This document shows, in pieces, positions 34,272-47,813 of a DNA stretch of 64,000 nucleotides. The DNA comes from Tipula vernalis (Eukaryota > Arthropoda > Insecta > Diptera > Tipulidae): assembly GCA_958295665.1 (NCBI GenBank), contig OY282560.1, positions 24,387,653 through 24,451,652 on the forward strand. The letters run 5' to 3'. The notes beneath the pieces were generated by a model that did not search any database, was not told the origin of the DNA, and saw only the letters and a list, made by a program, of their open reading frames with translations. A program made the position numbers and the translations under genes. Numbering within the stretch: the stretch's first letter is position 1; every line of letters starts with the position of its first letter.

Positions 34272-37200
34272 TGTAGGTTAGTATATCGCATTAGAGATCT
34301 ACAAAAAGTTGCTATTCTCGAACGATAACAAATTTAGTTTAATTGTTCCGTAACGGGGTGGTGTTTCAAGGAACTGTTTTCTACTAAGCGATTTGAACAA
34401 ATTCGAATTGCAAAACTATTATAAGACCAAATTATGTATAAAGATGTTCTTCAGTATTACATACAATGATTTGAAACGTATAACAAAAGTGATAAGAACG
34501 TTTTAATATAAAATAAAATTAATATTTTGAATTGACCAGTTGTGCAATTAATTTTTAACCAATTTCAGGTAGCTTGCAGTGGCGTCCTCAGAAATCAATT
34601 GGTATTCTAATTAAATAAAAGTCCCTAAGATGTGCACCATTTTTAAAAAATAGTTGATTTCTTATATTTTTGGCAGCTAATACTTCTCCTCTAATACAGC
34701 TCATTGAAATTTATTGTAATTTAGTTTTGTTTCTTCAAAATTAGACACTCAACCCTTGTGTAATGGTATTTTTTGTAATTGAGCGAAAATCTTCTCAAAA
34801 TGTTTTGTTTTTGTGTTAAAGATAACGTTTAAACGTTTTCTACTAGAAAATAGCATTTCCTCTACGAGAAATGGAATTCTCCAACAAAAAATGGGATTTC
34901 CTTGAATATCAGTACTCGTTCTAGAAATTGATTGTGCAATCCTTTATTTACATTCCCTTTTAAAAGATTGATGTCCTAAAATGTAGTTCCTGATCGCCTT
35001 TTTTGCTATATAAGACGCAGAATATTTGTACGGCCCTTTTAGTGCAATATATTGAAGCTCTGCAACTTCAAATTTCATCTTTCTAAATTAAGTTTACGTT
35101 CCTTTCGGATCATTAACCGTTACAGACTGCTAGGCGCTCTGCCTCGAGCACAGTATATTTGAGTGAGTTTTAATACCTGAGACATGAATGCTGACGAAGT
35201 TTCATTCTCTTATTCGTCCTTTTGGAAAATTAGGTTGTCAACTCTTGCGAAAACCTTGGATTGTGCAGCATCGGTGCATATCACAATAAAAATTTTAGCT
35301 AAGTAAGACGACATTTTCTTCGACTGTGCGTTCTTTCGGCGTAATTGCATATGAATCGCTGGTACCATTGAAAACTTCAAGCGAAGTTTCTTCCTAAAAA
35401 TATGATTTTTCGTTGAAGTTATTCTTGTGAAATTTACACAAATCCAGGAGAACATTTTGTTGTCTCATGTTTGCCTAACTTTTTAATACCCTCAGTATTT
35501 TCATTTATGGTTTCATTTTTAAAAGCTGGATTAAGATCTTTATAAACGATTTCGAGGATATATAAGTTCCATTTTAGTGAATTAATCATACTCATACCTA
35601 CATGGTACACCTCCCTTTCTTCATATGCGTTTCTCCCTCCCTCCAAACGGTTAAATCTTTCCAATAAGAAGTTCTGTAGTTATTTCAACGTTGCATTTTT
35701 TGTATTACTTTTAACTATTGATTTACACTTGAAGGATGGGCGCTTTTCCACATAACAATCACTAGACACACATTTGATTGTTTTATTTGTTAGTGGGTGA
35801 TCTGCACTTTGTGACGATTTTGGACAAAATTAAAATTTTAGACGAAATTAAGTTTTTGGACATATATTTATGCGCGTCTAACAGTTAGGCACGCTGTCCG
35901 AAGGTGCTTAAGATTTGAAATTTGGTTGGAATTTCCAATTATTTCCAATACCATAAAAAATTCTCATACATGATGTATTTCCGATTAAAATTCAACATCA
36001 AATCAATAGAAGCTTTTAACCGATATGAAGTTTTTAGAAGCTTTTTGACAAAAATGTATCAGAGTGCATACATTGTATAGTTTTTTGGCAAAGTTGAGCT
36101 TTTAGACATACATATATTTAAAGTTATTCTTAAAATGGCAGTTAGTTATTTGAATTTCGCAATGTAAACGAGCCAATTTCTGAGATTCGTGCTATTCAGT
36201 ATAATAGAGAAAAACGTCTTTGTTTCATGCTAAATTCGTCGATATTTTAACTTTCAACAATAATTGTTCTTTGATTTGTAGAGAATTTAAAAATATCTGT
36301 TAAATGATGTACATACGCATAAACATAATATTTGTTCAAAAGCTTAATTTTGTAATAAAATTCAATTTTGCTCAAAACGTTCCAATGTATACTCGCATAA
36401 ATTTTTGTGGTAGAGAAGTGTTCAAAAACTTCACACCGGGTAAAAGCTCTTATTAATATGATGTTCAATTTTAATCGGAGATGGCTGGATGGATGTGTGG
36501 GTATTCCAATCAAATTACGAATTGTTAACACTGCTGAAGATAATAGAGCAACACAATTATTTGCGCGAAATAATGAAGTTGGCAAATCCAGCCACCAAAT
36601 TTTGTCCCAGATATGGATATATGACATGTGGTTTCCTGTGTACCCAAACCGATCAATTTATTATCACTTCCCGAAATCACCTACATTTATATAGCAGGTC
36701 AATAAGGTACTAGTGAAATATTGAATGCGATAGACATAACTACATGGAAAAAGAAAAGTCGGCTTTTACGGATATGCATATTATGCTTCTGCACAAGCGG
36801 CAAGAGGTAAATTTAGCTGCAACATACAATATAAACTTTGTTAATTATTCAATCAAATATTCTGACATTATTTCCTCAAAAATGAGGACAGAACATTTCC
36901 CGGATGTTGCCGCTGATTCATTTATACTTTCTTTCCTTGTTCCATTATTACTAAGACCCTGGGAATGTCACAGCAACAAATTTGAGTTACACCTTTTAAG
37001 AGAGATAGGTTTGTAAAAATTACAACCCTGCAGAAAACAAAATGCACATCTTCCTTGTTCCGGGAGTCCATCGTCTATGTTAGTTTTTACGTCATAAATG
37101 CTGTATCCGGAGGATCTATCCCAGAAGTAAGATACAAAAATATAGGAATGTAATCAAAGTTCGATCGATTGCTTGTCCGTCATCATCAAAATGAAATAAA

Positions 37201-38150
37201 GAGCCTGACAAATAATGAATAATTTCTGCTGTATGTCCGCTTGTGCAGCTAATCAAAAATGAATGAACATTGGAAATTAGCGAGCAAATAGTTGATTGCA
37301 TATATTACACAAATAAGTAGTTAAAAACTTTGCTTAAGCGTAAATAATTCATCCCTTCTTCGTCTTTATTATGTTGTACCAAATGTCACCCCCATCTAAC
37401 TAAAATAAATTTTAAATGTTAAGTGTTTCGTGGTATTTCGATTAAAGCGTATTAGTAATTCGGGTATTCCATTTTTGGTAACTTAAATAAAAATGTTAAA
37501 GTTTCGAAAGCTAAGGAGGGAATTTATGAGTAATTAAACGAAAAAAAAAAACTTTCCGGTTTAAATAGCAATAACTATACGAGTACGTATGCCAATTGAA
37601 CCCTAGTGGGACTTTGATTGAAATTTAAAAAAAAATTTTCTTGTACTATACTTTGGTATAAAACTATTCACACACTCACATACAACTATTTTCTAAACAT
37701 AAAATTCCAATTTAATGAATTTTCATTTAATTTTTGTTGTTGGTATCATTATTACTGTTATTTACTTTGTTGTAAAAAATTTCAAAACTCAACTCTCCTA
37801 AAAACTAAATTACATTTTGGATTTTTTTTTGTGTTGTTGTTTGTATAACCAAACTAAAATTTAATGCATCAGAGAGTAATACATTTATGTAACTATGTGG
37901 CCACAGTAGATGATTAAGTTAACAGTGGACCCCATTACAAACCCATTATCAATTTTATTGTGTTCATATGAGAGTATATGTATGTGATAATTATTATCTG
38001 TACGTCACACAAATTATATACGCTTTTAGCTAACATAATCTCGTGTGGCGTTTAGTTATAATTTATCTCTGGCCCTAAACATATTGCATTGTGATAACAA
38101 TTCGCTATAGTTTTTGGATAAATACATTTTTAATAATAGTTTTGTTAAAT
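34272..38150. other. AT-rich stretch without recognised genes
   Basis: Several frames of 60-126 codons exist (for example 36627-36247 minus, 36744-37016 plus), but overlapping frames on both strands and absence of recognisable motifs give no reason to choose one. The plus frame at 36744 (DVAADSFILSFLVPLLL) may be a remnant; I cannot name it. Confidence 0.35.
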
Positions 38151-38189
38151 TTAATTATAAATATTATTATTTAAAAATTATAAAACAAA

Positions 38190-38635
38190 ATGTTAATAAA
38201 AAATTGTATTTTAATTATAATTTTGTGTGCGGTGAGTTTTTGGATGCGTTACAATATGTTATGTGTGTACAAATAAAAAATTAATTATTTTTGTGAAATT
38301 TATAATTTTGTAATTAGAATTTTTGTGCATCGCTAAGTGTTAATAAAATTGTACAACAGCAAGCTAGTTGGGGTGGTGGTAATAAAGGATCGAAATATCC
38401 TTGTACTGGTAACAAGTGAGTTGAGAAGCTTTATTATTTTAAATTTTGTCATCTTTTTGTTCACGTTTTAAAATCTGGCTCTTGGTTTTGAACTTTTATT
38501 TCTAGCTGCTGTATCGTCTTGAAAAAACTTGTCTTTGTCAATAAACCATTTGATGTATATTTAAGTATCTATCTTGAATTAAAAAAAAATTTCAAAAAAA
38601 TCCCAAGTCTGCTAATATTATTTAGGCAATACTGA
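38190..38635 (+). CDS. Candidate small secreted-protein gene (three short exons)
   Basis: ATG at 38190 follows ACAAA, a good fly start context. Exon 1 (38190-38231) encodes MLIKNCILIIILCA and ends at GCG|GTGAGT. Exon 2 (38318-38415) after AATTAG| continues NFCASLSVNKIVQQQASWGG and then KYPCTG, ending at CAA|GTGAGT, a near-consensus donor. Exon 3 starts at 38506 after TTTCTAG| with CCIVLKKLVF and could run to TGA at 38633-38635. Introns are 86 and 90 bp and all phases match. Exons 1 and 2 together form a signal peptide (hydrophobic core ILIIILCA, likely cleavage after CAS). The mature product would be small and basic with a Cys cluster. No family recognised, and the 3' end is uncertain. All of this is inferred from signals. 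Confidence 0.38.
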
Positions 38636-38714
38636 GATTGCTTACTTATCGGAAGGTAAGATTTTGGACACCGGGTTACAAATATAATTTCAATTTTATT
38701 TCGAATATTAATTC

Positions 38715-38760
38715 TAAGCGAAAAATCGAAAATCTACAATTGGGCTCTGATTACGATAAT
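38715..38760. repeat. Edge fragment of the ~180-bp satellite
   Basis: AAGCGAAAAATCGAAAATCTACAATTGGGC followed by TCTGATTACGAT matches the end of the satellite unit seen at 39230 and 39410. Confidence 0.6.
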
Positions 38761-38762
38761 TG

Positions 38763-39076
<314 letters not shown>

Positions 39077-39430
39077 TCGAAAGATTTCTGGACCTGTAAT
39101 ATTTCTGCCAAACTTGTACATAGATAGCTCGAATTATTTATACGCATTTTGCACAAAATTCAATTTGATTAAAAATCATCAAGGCTTAAGCTCTCAAATT
39201 CTGGACGAAAAATCCAAAATCTACAGTCGGACTTCGATTGCGATTTTTGATACCTATATCGGTAGGTTTCAGCAGCTGTAATTGTTGTGCCAACTATTAT
39301 TTAGATAGCTCGATATATTTCTACGCATTTTGTAGAAAACTTAATTTTACTGAAAATCATCAAGACTAAAGCTCTCAAATTCTGGGATACAAATCGAAAA
39401 TCTGCAATTTGGCTCCGATTACGATGATTA
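39077..39430. repeat. ~180-bp satellite, about two tandem units
   Basis: Each unit contains CTGTAATnTTTnTGCCAA, AGATAGCTCGA, TACGCATTTTG, AAAATCATCAAG, GCTCTCAAATTCTGG and AATCTnCA. Units begin near 39077 and 39257. More of the same unit is at 38715-38760 and 42733-42965, so the gypsy relic between appears to have interrupted the array. Confidence 0.8.
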
Positions 39431-39431
39431 A

Positions 39432-42400
39432 TAAGTGACCCCTCTAACGAAATGTTTTATGGAGTTTGCGTACACGCAACACACACTAAATAAATTACGT
39501 TTGATTATATTTTAAAATTCACCTCTATTTTAAAAAACTTGTGGACATTATTTATGCAATAATTTGTAGAAAAACAAAACAAAAATTTTCTGTCACTTGA
39601 ATAATTTATTAAGAAAAATTATCAAACGTCCGAAGTATTAATCGCTAATCATATTTTTTTTGTTTATTTTTAACGCGAATGTCAATTTTTATTTCCTCTC
39701 CACTGCACCACAATTACCAACCAATTAGCGACCGTGAGATGTCCGTTTAATTATTGTTCGAGATATCAAGTTTGATGTCCGGCGGAAGATGGCATACCCA
39801 TCATATGAATGATATTTCGACAGTGAAGATTTGAACCAGTAAAATAATGATGAGTGGCGGTTTGGCTATTGATCATACGATGTCAGATCGTTTGTATTGA
39901 GATTTAAATAAGAAGTTATTTAAATCGTTTAATGGGATTTTCATTGTAGCGATTAGAAAATATAGTGAAATGTTATAACCGCTACAAGACTCTCTCGCAA
40001 GTAATTTACCTCACTGTGGAATAATTGTGTGAGTAGTAGCAATACGGACGGTTTTGGATGTTCGAAGGGTTGACGGTTGATCAGCCGAACAGAGAATTCC
40101 GTATGCTGGTTTGAGTCGATCGATTGATACTTTATGGTTCTTGCCATTGATCGATATGACGAAATGTTTTCGTAGTCGACGTATAACTTCATACGGACCT
40201 TCATGTGAAGGAGATAATCCTGTGCGAACCTTGTCTGTTCTAATGAATACAAAACCACAGTTGTCGAGTGATTTAGGAACAAAAACATCATCGCGTTTGG
40301 ATTGACCAGTTGATTTGGTACAAGGTTTTGCATTGTTTGTCGCAGTTGCTCAATGACTCTGTCGGTAGTTGGCGCAGGTGAAAGAGGATTTTCGATGAAG
40401 AACTCACCGGGTAGCTTGATAGTTCGTCCACAAACCATTTCTGCTGGTGAGCACTTCAGATCTTCCTTCACTGTCGCTCGGATTCCAAGTAAAACGATTG
40501 GTATTTCCGAGCTCTAATGAATTGTATTGCTTCTGGCCATAAGAGCTCCTTTTAGTTGCCGATGGAAGCGTTCGACCATTCCATTGGTTTGTGGATGGTA
40601 AGCTGTCGTACGTACACGATTTGATCCGAGGAGTTTCGTTAACTTAGTGAAAAGTTTGGACTCGAATTGCGTTCCCTGGTCAGTAGTGATGTGGAGGGCT
40701 CGCCGAATCGTGATACGTTGTTGTTAACAAATGTTGTAGCTATGGTTGCAGCTGACATATTGATCATGCAATATGCTTCGGGCCAGCGAGTGAAGCGATC
40801 GACACAGGTTAGCAAGTTAGAATATCCGTTAGATTGAGGAAGCGGTCCTACGATATCTAAGTGGATATATTCGAAACGACCCGGTGGAATCTCAGTCCAT
40901 GAGTTGATTTTGTGTGCCGTTGAACTTTAGCACATTGGCAGGATAAACAATAATGTGCCCAATTGCCTACGTCTTTGTTTATACTAGGCCAAAAGTATCG
41001 AGCGGTAATCAATTTACGTCGAAGATGGTCCGACGTAGTGAATCTGCGATGTATGGGCGTTTGTTCCCAGTAGATGTTTCGCAGATGATTTCGAGGCCAG
41101 GTAGTTTGAAAAGCTCTAGTTTCATTGATGAACTAGTGTAACATTCGGAACCAAAAAATAAATTCTGAAGTTCTAGGTCGCCTTTTTGTGTGATTGCGAT
41201 TTTGTGCAAGTCGATGTGAGGCTCGACTTTGGCCGTTTCGTTGTCGGTGGTGCGGGATACTGCGTCCGCGACAACGTTGCCAAGTCCGTGAACATGCTGA
41301 ATATCCGTTGTAAATCGACTAATGTAATCCAAGTGGCGCGATTGTTTTGGATTGCGTTCAGTTTTAGACTGAATTGCTCCAGTCAGAGGGTTGTGGTCGG
41401 TGTAAATGGTGAAATCCCGACATTCGACAAAATATCTGAAGTGCTTGACAACCAGATATATTGCGAGTAACTCCCGATCGAAAGCGGAATATTTCTTTTC
41501 TGCATCCGATAATTTCTTGGAAAAGAATCCGAGGGGCTCCCAACACTCGTTATGGTACTGTTATACAATAGTACTGCACCGACGGCAGTGTTTGATGCGT
41601 CAGTAGTCAAACTGAGCTTTGAGTCGCTCAGTCACAAGTGTTATCTGTTCCAATTCAGTTTTCAACGGCGTGAACGCTTGTTGGCATTCGTTGGTCCAAG
41701 AAAAGTTTTTTTTGGACTTGGGCTCTTAAGTAAAGCTGCCAAGTGACCGTGAATTGGTGCAAGTGTTTCGGCGAGTTTCGGTATAAATCTGTGATAATAA
41801 TTTACCATACCAAACAATCGCTGTATACTTTTGATTGAAGTAGGGGCTGGGAATTCCCTAATGGCGTTAATTCGTTCTTCAGACGGCAGAATACCATTAG
41901 AGATGACCTTATGGCTGAGGAAATTAAGAGTGGATGCGCCAAAGACGCATTTTGAACTATTAGTATGAACATCAAACTGAATTAACCTGTGGAAGAGTAA
42001 TTCCAAGTGAAGTTTGTGCTGTTCGTCAGAGTGTGAATCCATGAGAATGTCGTCAATGTAGACGAAAACGAAGTCCAAGTGACGTACGACTTCGTTCATG
42101 AAACGCTGAAACGTTTGAGCGGCATTGCGTAGACTGAATGGCATTCGGGTGAATTCGTATAGACCAAACGGGGTTGTGATCGCCGTTTTGAAAACGTGTT
42201 CAGGTGCGACGGGAGTTAGATTATAAGCTCTGATGAGATAGATTTTTGTAAATATTTTACATCCATGCAAGTGCATGGAGAAATTTTGAATGTGGGGTAT
42301 CGGATAACCATCAGGTGATGTGACCGTGATCTTTCTTTTTCACCATATGGAGTGGACAAAAGACGGGAGATGCAGATGGACGGCAAATCCCTAATTCCAC

Positions 42401-42727
42401 CATGTGTTGGAATTCTGTAAATGCTGCTCTGTGACGGGCTTGATCTAGTCTGCGTGGTCTTGACACAGGCAGATGGCCTGCTGTGCCGATATGATGGACC
42501 ACGTTATGTTTCACTGGTGAATTGTAGTTTGGCTCCGCTGTTAAGAAGGGAAACTTCATTAGCAGCATACCATAGCCTTTGTCGATCACGTAATGGATCG
42601 GAGTTGGTGTATTAACTCGAACCATCGACAGCTGAGTCGCTGAATCAACCAGCCTTTTTCGTTTAAGATCGACAAGTAGGCCAAATTTACTCAGGAAATC
42701 GGCACCAATGATTGTACGGTTCACATA
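39432..42727 (-). mobile_element. Ty3/gypsy LTR retrotransposon relic (pol, broken)
   Basis: Minus-strand order from 42724: protease end IIGADFLSKFGLLVDLKRKR; reverse transcriptase from about 42460 with TPFGLYEFTRMPFSLRNAAQ and the intact active-site box YIDDIL (about 42065-42050); RNase H remnants near 41610-41380 (DASNTAVGAVLL); a linker with HVHGLGNVVADAVSR (about 41290); integrase fragments at 40950-40560 and an integrase C-terminal part AEMVCGRTIKLPGEFF (about 40440). Several frameshifts (for example near 42311) break the polyprotein. Gag is absent and the relic stops abruptly at the satellite near 42730. Sequence at 39432-39950 is non-coding and may be the 3' LTR, but there is no second LTR to compare. 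Confidence 0.88.
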
Positions 42728-42732
42728 GAGCT

Positions 42733-42965
42733 AAGCTCATAAATTCTTACAATAAAATCGAAAATCCACAATTGTGTTCCGATTGCGGTGGTGGTTACCT
42801 CTACCGATAACTTTCGTGACCTGTAATTTTTCTGCCAACTTGCATTTTGATAGTTGTACTATTTCTACGCATTTGATAGAAATTCATTTTATTGAAAATC
42901 ATCAAGTCTTAAGCTCACAAATTCTGAACGAAAAATCTAAATTCTGCAATTTGGCTTCGATTACT
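42733..42965. repeat. ~180-bp satellite, continuation beyond the gypsy relic
   Basis: Contains the same unit blocks (GACCTGTAATTTTTCTGCCAA, TTTCTACGCATTTGATAGAA, GAAAATCATCAAGTCTTAAG), about 1.3 units, and runs directly into the octanucleotide tract. Confidence 0.75.
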
Positions 42966-43951
42966 AAAAGTTTAAAAGTTTAAAAGTTTAAAAGTTTAAA
43001 AGTTTAAAAGTTTAAAAGTTTAAAAGTTTAAAAGTTTAAAAGTTTAAAAGTTTAAAAGTTTAAAAGTTTAAAAGTTTAAAAGTTTAAAAGTTTAAAAGTT
43101 TAAAAGTTTAAAAGTTTAAAAGTTTAAAAGTTTAAAAGTTTAAAAGTTTAAAAGTTTAAAAGTTTAAAAGTTTAAAAGTTTAAAAGTTTAAAAGTTTAAA
43201 AGTTTAAAAGTTTAAAAGTTTAAAAATTTAAAAGTTTAAAAGTTTAAAAGTTTAAAAGTTTAAAAGTTTAAAAGTTTAAAAGTTTAAAAGTTTAAAAGTT
43301 TAAAAGTTTAAAAGTTTAAAAGTTTAAAAGTTTAAAAGTTTAAAAGTTTAAAAGTTTAAAAGTTTAAAAGTTTAAAAGTTTAAAAATTTAAAAGTTTAAA
43401 AGTTTAAAAGTTTAAAAGTTTAAAAGTTTAAAAGTTTAAAAGTTTAAAAGTTTAAAAGTTTAAAAGTTTAAAAGTTTAAGAGTTTAAAAGTTTAAAAGTT
43501 TAAAAGTTTAAAAGTTTAAAAGTTTAAAAGTTTAAAAGTTTAAAAGTTTAAAAGTTTAAAAGTTTAAAAGTTTAAAAGTTTAAAAGTTTAAAAGTTTAAA
43601 AGTTTAAAAGTTTAAAAGTTTAAAAGTTTAAAAGTTTAAAAGTTTAAAAGTTTAAAAGTTTAAAAGTTTAAAAGTTTAAAAGTTTAAAAGTTTAAAAGTT
43701 TAAAAGTTTAAAAGTTTAAAAGTTTAAAAGTTTAAAAGTTTAAAAGTTTAAAAGTTTAAAAGTTTAAAAGTTTAAAAGTTTAAAAGTTTAAAAGTTTAAA
43801 AGTTTAAAAGTTTAAAAGTTTAAAAGTTTAAAAGTTTAAAAGTTTAAAAGTTTAAAAGTTTAAAAGTTTAAAAGTTTAAAAGTTTAAAAGTTTAAAAGTT
43901 TAAAAGTTTAAAAGTTTAAAAGTTTAAAAGTTTAAAAGTTTAAAAGTTTAA
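42966..43951. repeat. (AAAAGTTT)n octanucleotide tract, about 123 copies
   Basis: Period 8 repeats without indels; the only variants noticed are AAAAATTT near 43224 and 43384 and an AAGAGTTT near 43478. Every frame meets TAA regularly, so it is non-coding. Confidence 0.97.
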
Positions 43952-46639
43952 ATAGATTTTGAATATAATGTCAGAATTCGCAAATTCATGATAGAGCATC
44001 CAAAATGGCGATTAACGTGAAAATCCTCAAATATTGATCGCGCATCTCACAAGTTACGAAAATGAAATTGTGTTCCAACAGACCATTAGCTAAAGCTTTT
44101 TGTTGGGCAAAGCTTTTGCTATAAATATTAATGTGACAATCAGAATTTTACACATCAATACGGCTAGGATTTTTCATCAAGGTAGCTTCAACCTGATCAG
44201 GTGTAAGCCCAATTTACTGAAGATCAGAATTTTCCACTTTTATTTATTTAGAACTTGTCATAGTCGTTTGATAAAATTTCATGTTATTGGAATCCCACAT
44301 GCAGCTGAAATGTTTTTTTCTGAAGCTCTTTCTCCCCTTGTTTTGTACTATGTAGCGTCCTCTTGGGCCTATTTCTTTCATCCTAGACCTATTGCACTTG
44401 TCTCTACTTTTTGGTTATCCAAGCGAAGCAAATTAAAAAAGAGTTTGTGGCTCAGTTTACTCCGGATTTTTATTTTTTAACTTTAGTCAGTTCGATCGAC
44501 ACCCCGAACGTTAGCATTAGTTGAGATTTAATGGGGTTATGGACACCGATTTACTGTTTTCGATGTGCTTTTTGTACAATCCGCTGTTGGCCTAGACGGT
44601 CTCACTGGTTTTGCACTCTTATTTACGCTAATGGGACTCACCTGCCTAAAATTAGGTATATTTTGCGTTTCGATGTCTTTATTTATTCAAAGCTATCAGC
44701 GACTTGTTTATAACATTTTTTGTAAACATCGTTAATGAAAAAATTATTGAAGCAATTCCCTGTAAACACTGCTAGTGGTTCTCCATTCAGAATAGTAGTA
44801 TTCAGTTAGAATCACCAAACTAAGATGAGCTCATTCTGGAACAGGTCACGTAAAACTGTCCTCAGGATTGTGATAATTTGCCCTGAGACTGAAACAAAAC
44901 TTTTAGGTGAAACTGGTGTCTTTGAATTCGGCAAACAACACTGAAGACAATGTGCTGTATAGAACTTTGAACCACTGACACATCTATTCACGACCGTGCT
45001 TACTGATCAGGTCGCTAAGAACGACAATTTTGGTCTTAAATCTTACCGATTTTCCCGGTGACTTATGTTTTATAGAGATTTAAACTCAATATAAAAAATA
45101 AAAATCGTGAAGACTGAACTACCAATCCCATGCAACCCCTCCTATAATTCCTTTTCTATTCATTGTTTCTTTTCTTTCCTTTGGTAGGTAAGGATACAAT
45201 TTCTAAGCGTTATAAAACAAAATAAAATAACGGGACATTCGGGACAGTTGTAAACGAACTGTTGGGTTTTTTTAGGAACATTTTTTTACAGTAGGCCGAA
45301 ACCATAATGAAGAGATATAAGCCTTTAATTACTTTGCTTGCATTCTGGGCAATTTAAGGGAAGTTTGCCCATCTGGTAGCAGGGTTATACCCTATTTACC
45401 ACAAATTTTCCTCTTAAACAATATAGTGGTTTCACTCCATGTATGGTTTTCTACTTTCCAACAACATTGCAGCAGGATAGATGATGCGACCGCTCAGGCT
45501 ATATGTGTTTCATTCTGAAATGAAATAACTAAAAACGAAAACCAATGATGGGCCATTTAGCTTCAGTGATCTTCAATTTATTTATATGTTGTAAATCCCA
45601 AAACAAAACGACAATTCACAAAGATTCATTGGGAGATAATTAAATATGGTTTCCACCGATGATCTAAGGCATACATTTAACCCTACAAATTCTGTAATAA
45701 TACAGCTAAAGGCCTGTTTATATTCAGCAAGTCAATCATTGTTCAAAGAACCGTCCGTCATAAGTTGAGACTTCTTATGCTAACGACTTCATATATCACC
45801 AATGGTCTTTCTTAAAAAAATCTCTGTTATCTATTTCCCCACCAGGGGATTATTCACTGTCGCTTCACTATAAAGGTTTCAATAATTGAGAGAGTAACAA
45901 TGTTTGATTGATATCAAGTCTGATATTACTCCTTAACTGGCGTTTCAGAAACGATCGTTATTAAAACGATGCTCCGTTCAGAATTCACTATGCATAGGTT
46001 AACCAGTTTGAGCTAAGCTTTGAGGAATCTGTCATTCAGGACTTGTTTTTTTTTTATAAATATTGTGAAAAATTAGAGAAACCTCAAATTTTTGGTGGTC
46101 AATTAATTTTATGATTTTCATGTTTTAAATGTGTAGTATTGAGAAAAACAATTTTTCGGGCCTGTAATTTTTGTTGTTGCATAAAGAAAAAGGACATCAG
46201 ATATTTAAAAAAAAGGTCAGAATAAGTCAACCCGAAAGTAACGGTAAAAATGAACTAAAAATTCAGTATAAAAGTTCGCGCCTAATCAAGCTCAAAATAT
46301 CAGCACAAAAACAGTTATAACTGTACGGGAACTATCAGAATTCCAGCGAGATTTATGTACTACTATACCTCAGAATGATTAACATGCGCTTAAAATCACA
46401 ACATATGAACGGTTTTAACAATTGTGTCATAGATAAGGCATCAAGGTATGTGGATTTCTTAAAATTATATTTGCGCCACTCAGTATTCCTGAGAACCAGT
46501 AATTAAAATGTAACGTGAGAATAATCAACTCTACATATGTTTTAAATACCACTGCACTTATTTTTTGTTTAGCTACACGTTCTTTGAAAAACTTACAATA
46601 CATTGGGGTCAAAACACCTCAAAAATTAGGTGAAACGTT
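43952..46639. other. Unassigned stretch
   Basis: Plus-strand frames at 44100-44480 and 44531-44713 are open but lack motifs and splice context. No RNA gene or repeat recognised; base composition is slightly less AT-rich than the neighbouring spacers, consistent with decayed mobile-element sequence. Confidence 0.3.
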
Positions 46640-46985
46640 AGTCGAGAAGTCAGCTAAATAGTTAGCTAAAAAATCGTTAGCTCAATGTTCGGCGTAAAAG
46701 TCAGCTCAAAAATCAGATCAATAAAAGTCATCCTCCAATACAGCACAAAATTCATACCAAAAATAAGCTCAAAAGTTAAGTCAAAATACAACTCAAATGT
46801 CAACGCAAAAGCCATCCGTTGCGTCAGATGAAAAATCAGTAAACAAGTTCAAAATTATGCTTATAAGTCAGCTGTAAGGTTAGAAAAAATGTAAGACCGA
46901 GAGTTAACTTTAAAGCTAGCCAAAAAGTTACCTTAAACGTTGGTTCAAAAGTCATCCAAAGGTTAACTTAAACGTCAAGCCAATC
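46640..46985. repeat. Degenerate AAGTYAGCTCAAAA-type minisatellite
   Basis: About 350 bp of loosely repeated 10-14 base motifs (AAGTCAGCTCAAAAATC, GTTAGCTAAAAAATC, AAAAGTTAAGTCAAAA, AAAAGTCATCC). It resembles, in style, the ACTCAAC-rich repeat of the lectin units but with a different core. Confidence 0.55.
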
Positions 46986-47813
46986 CCGTTAAACAATTTA
47001 TTATTCATTTTCGTAAAATACAGAGTTGTTGATCGATATTTAGAAAATGCTTGAGTTAGTCCTAGAAATGGAAAAAGGTTTGTTTATTTTGTTGTTGGAG
47101 TCTACTTTGCTCATTTTATACTTCATTAAAAAAATTCAAATAAAAGGTCTCGAAACTTTCTTGGATAATACCTTTAAACAATTTGGCCTAAGCGATAACC
47201 CCTTCCCCGTCCCCCTCTACTACTTATAAATCGTGCAAATAGCAAACTTAACAAAATCAGCTGGTTTGTTTTGTTCAAGTATTGGACCCACAGAAGCTAA
47301 ATCGAGCCTTTATTGCCCCCGAAATTTTCATTTTTATCCAATTTAGGGTAATTTATCCCTATAGACCTATAAAGTGTCCTTGACCAAGTCAATTTAATGT
47401 TGTTATTTTCTATGAACACCTCATTTTGTACGTAACAAATTAATTTTATCAACTTTCCAATTTACAGGATTTTTGAACGTTCCAATCTGACTACAGCACA
47501 ATTGAAGCTAACCTGTTCGTTGGGTATTTGAATGTGTTGATGAACTTTTATTAATTGTGTTTTGATCATTCCGCCCACTTAGCATGAATCACAAATTTTT
47601 GATCCATGATTTAGATGAGACGTACGATGAGGTGTAACAACGATTGGTACGAAATATTTCTGTACGCTTAACATAATGAGTTATATTTGTAAAAAAATTG
47701 ACCATTTCAACCGAAAACACATGCACACACACAATCATTACGCACATCGAATTTATTTTGAGAAATTTAAGCAAAATCTCTGAAGAAAACAAAATTAATA
47801 TTGAATTCTTAAT
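46986..47813. other. Spacer with one unrecognised 60-codon ORF
   Basis: The plus frame at 47047-47229 encodes a hydrophobic stretch (GLFILLLESTLLILYFIKK), but it has no start context, introns or homology that I can see. Otherwise nothing. Confidence 0.3.

Noticed and set aside
36247..37016. Overlapping ORFs of 74-126 codons
   Set aside because: Both strands are open, there are no recognisable domains and no splice signals could be chosen.
44100..44713. Plus-strand ORFs of 126 and 60 codons
   Set aside because: No motif, signal peptide or exon structure; composition is compatible with chance in this stretch.
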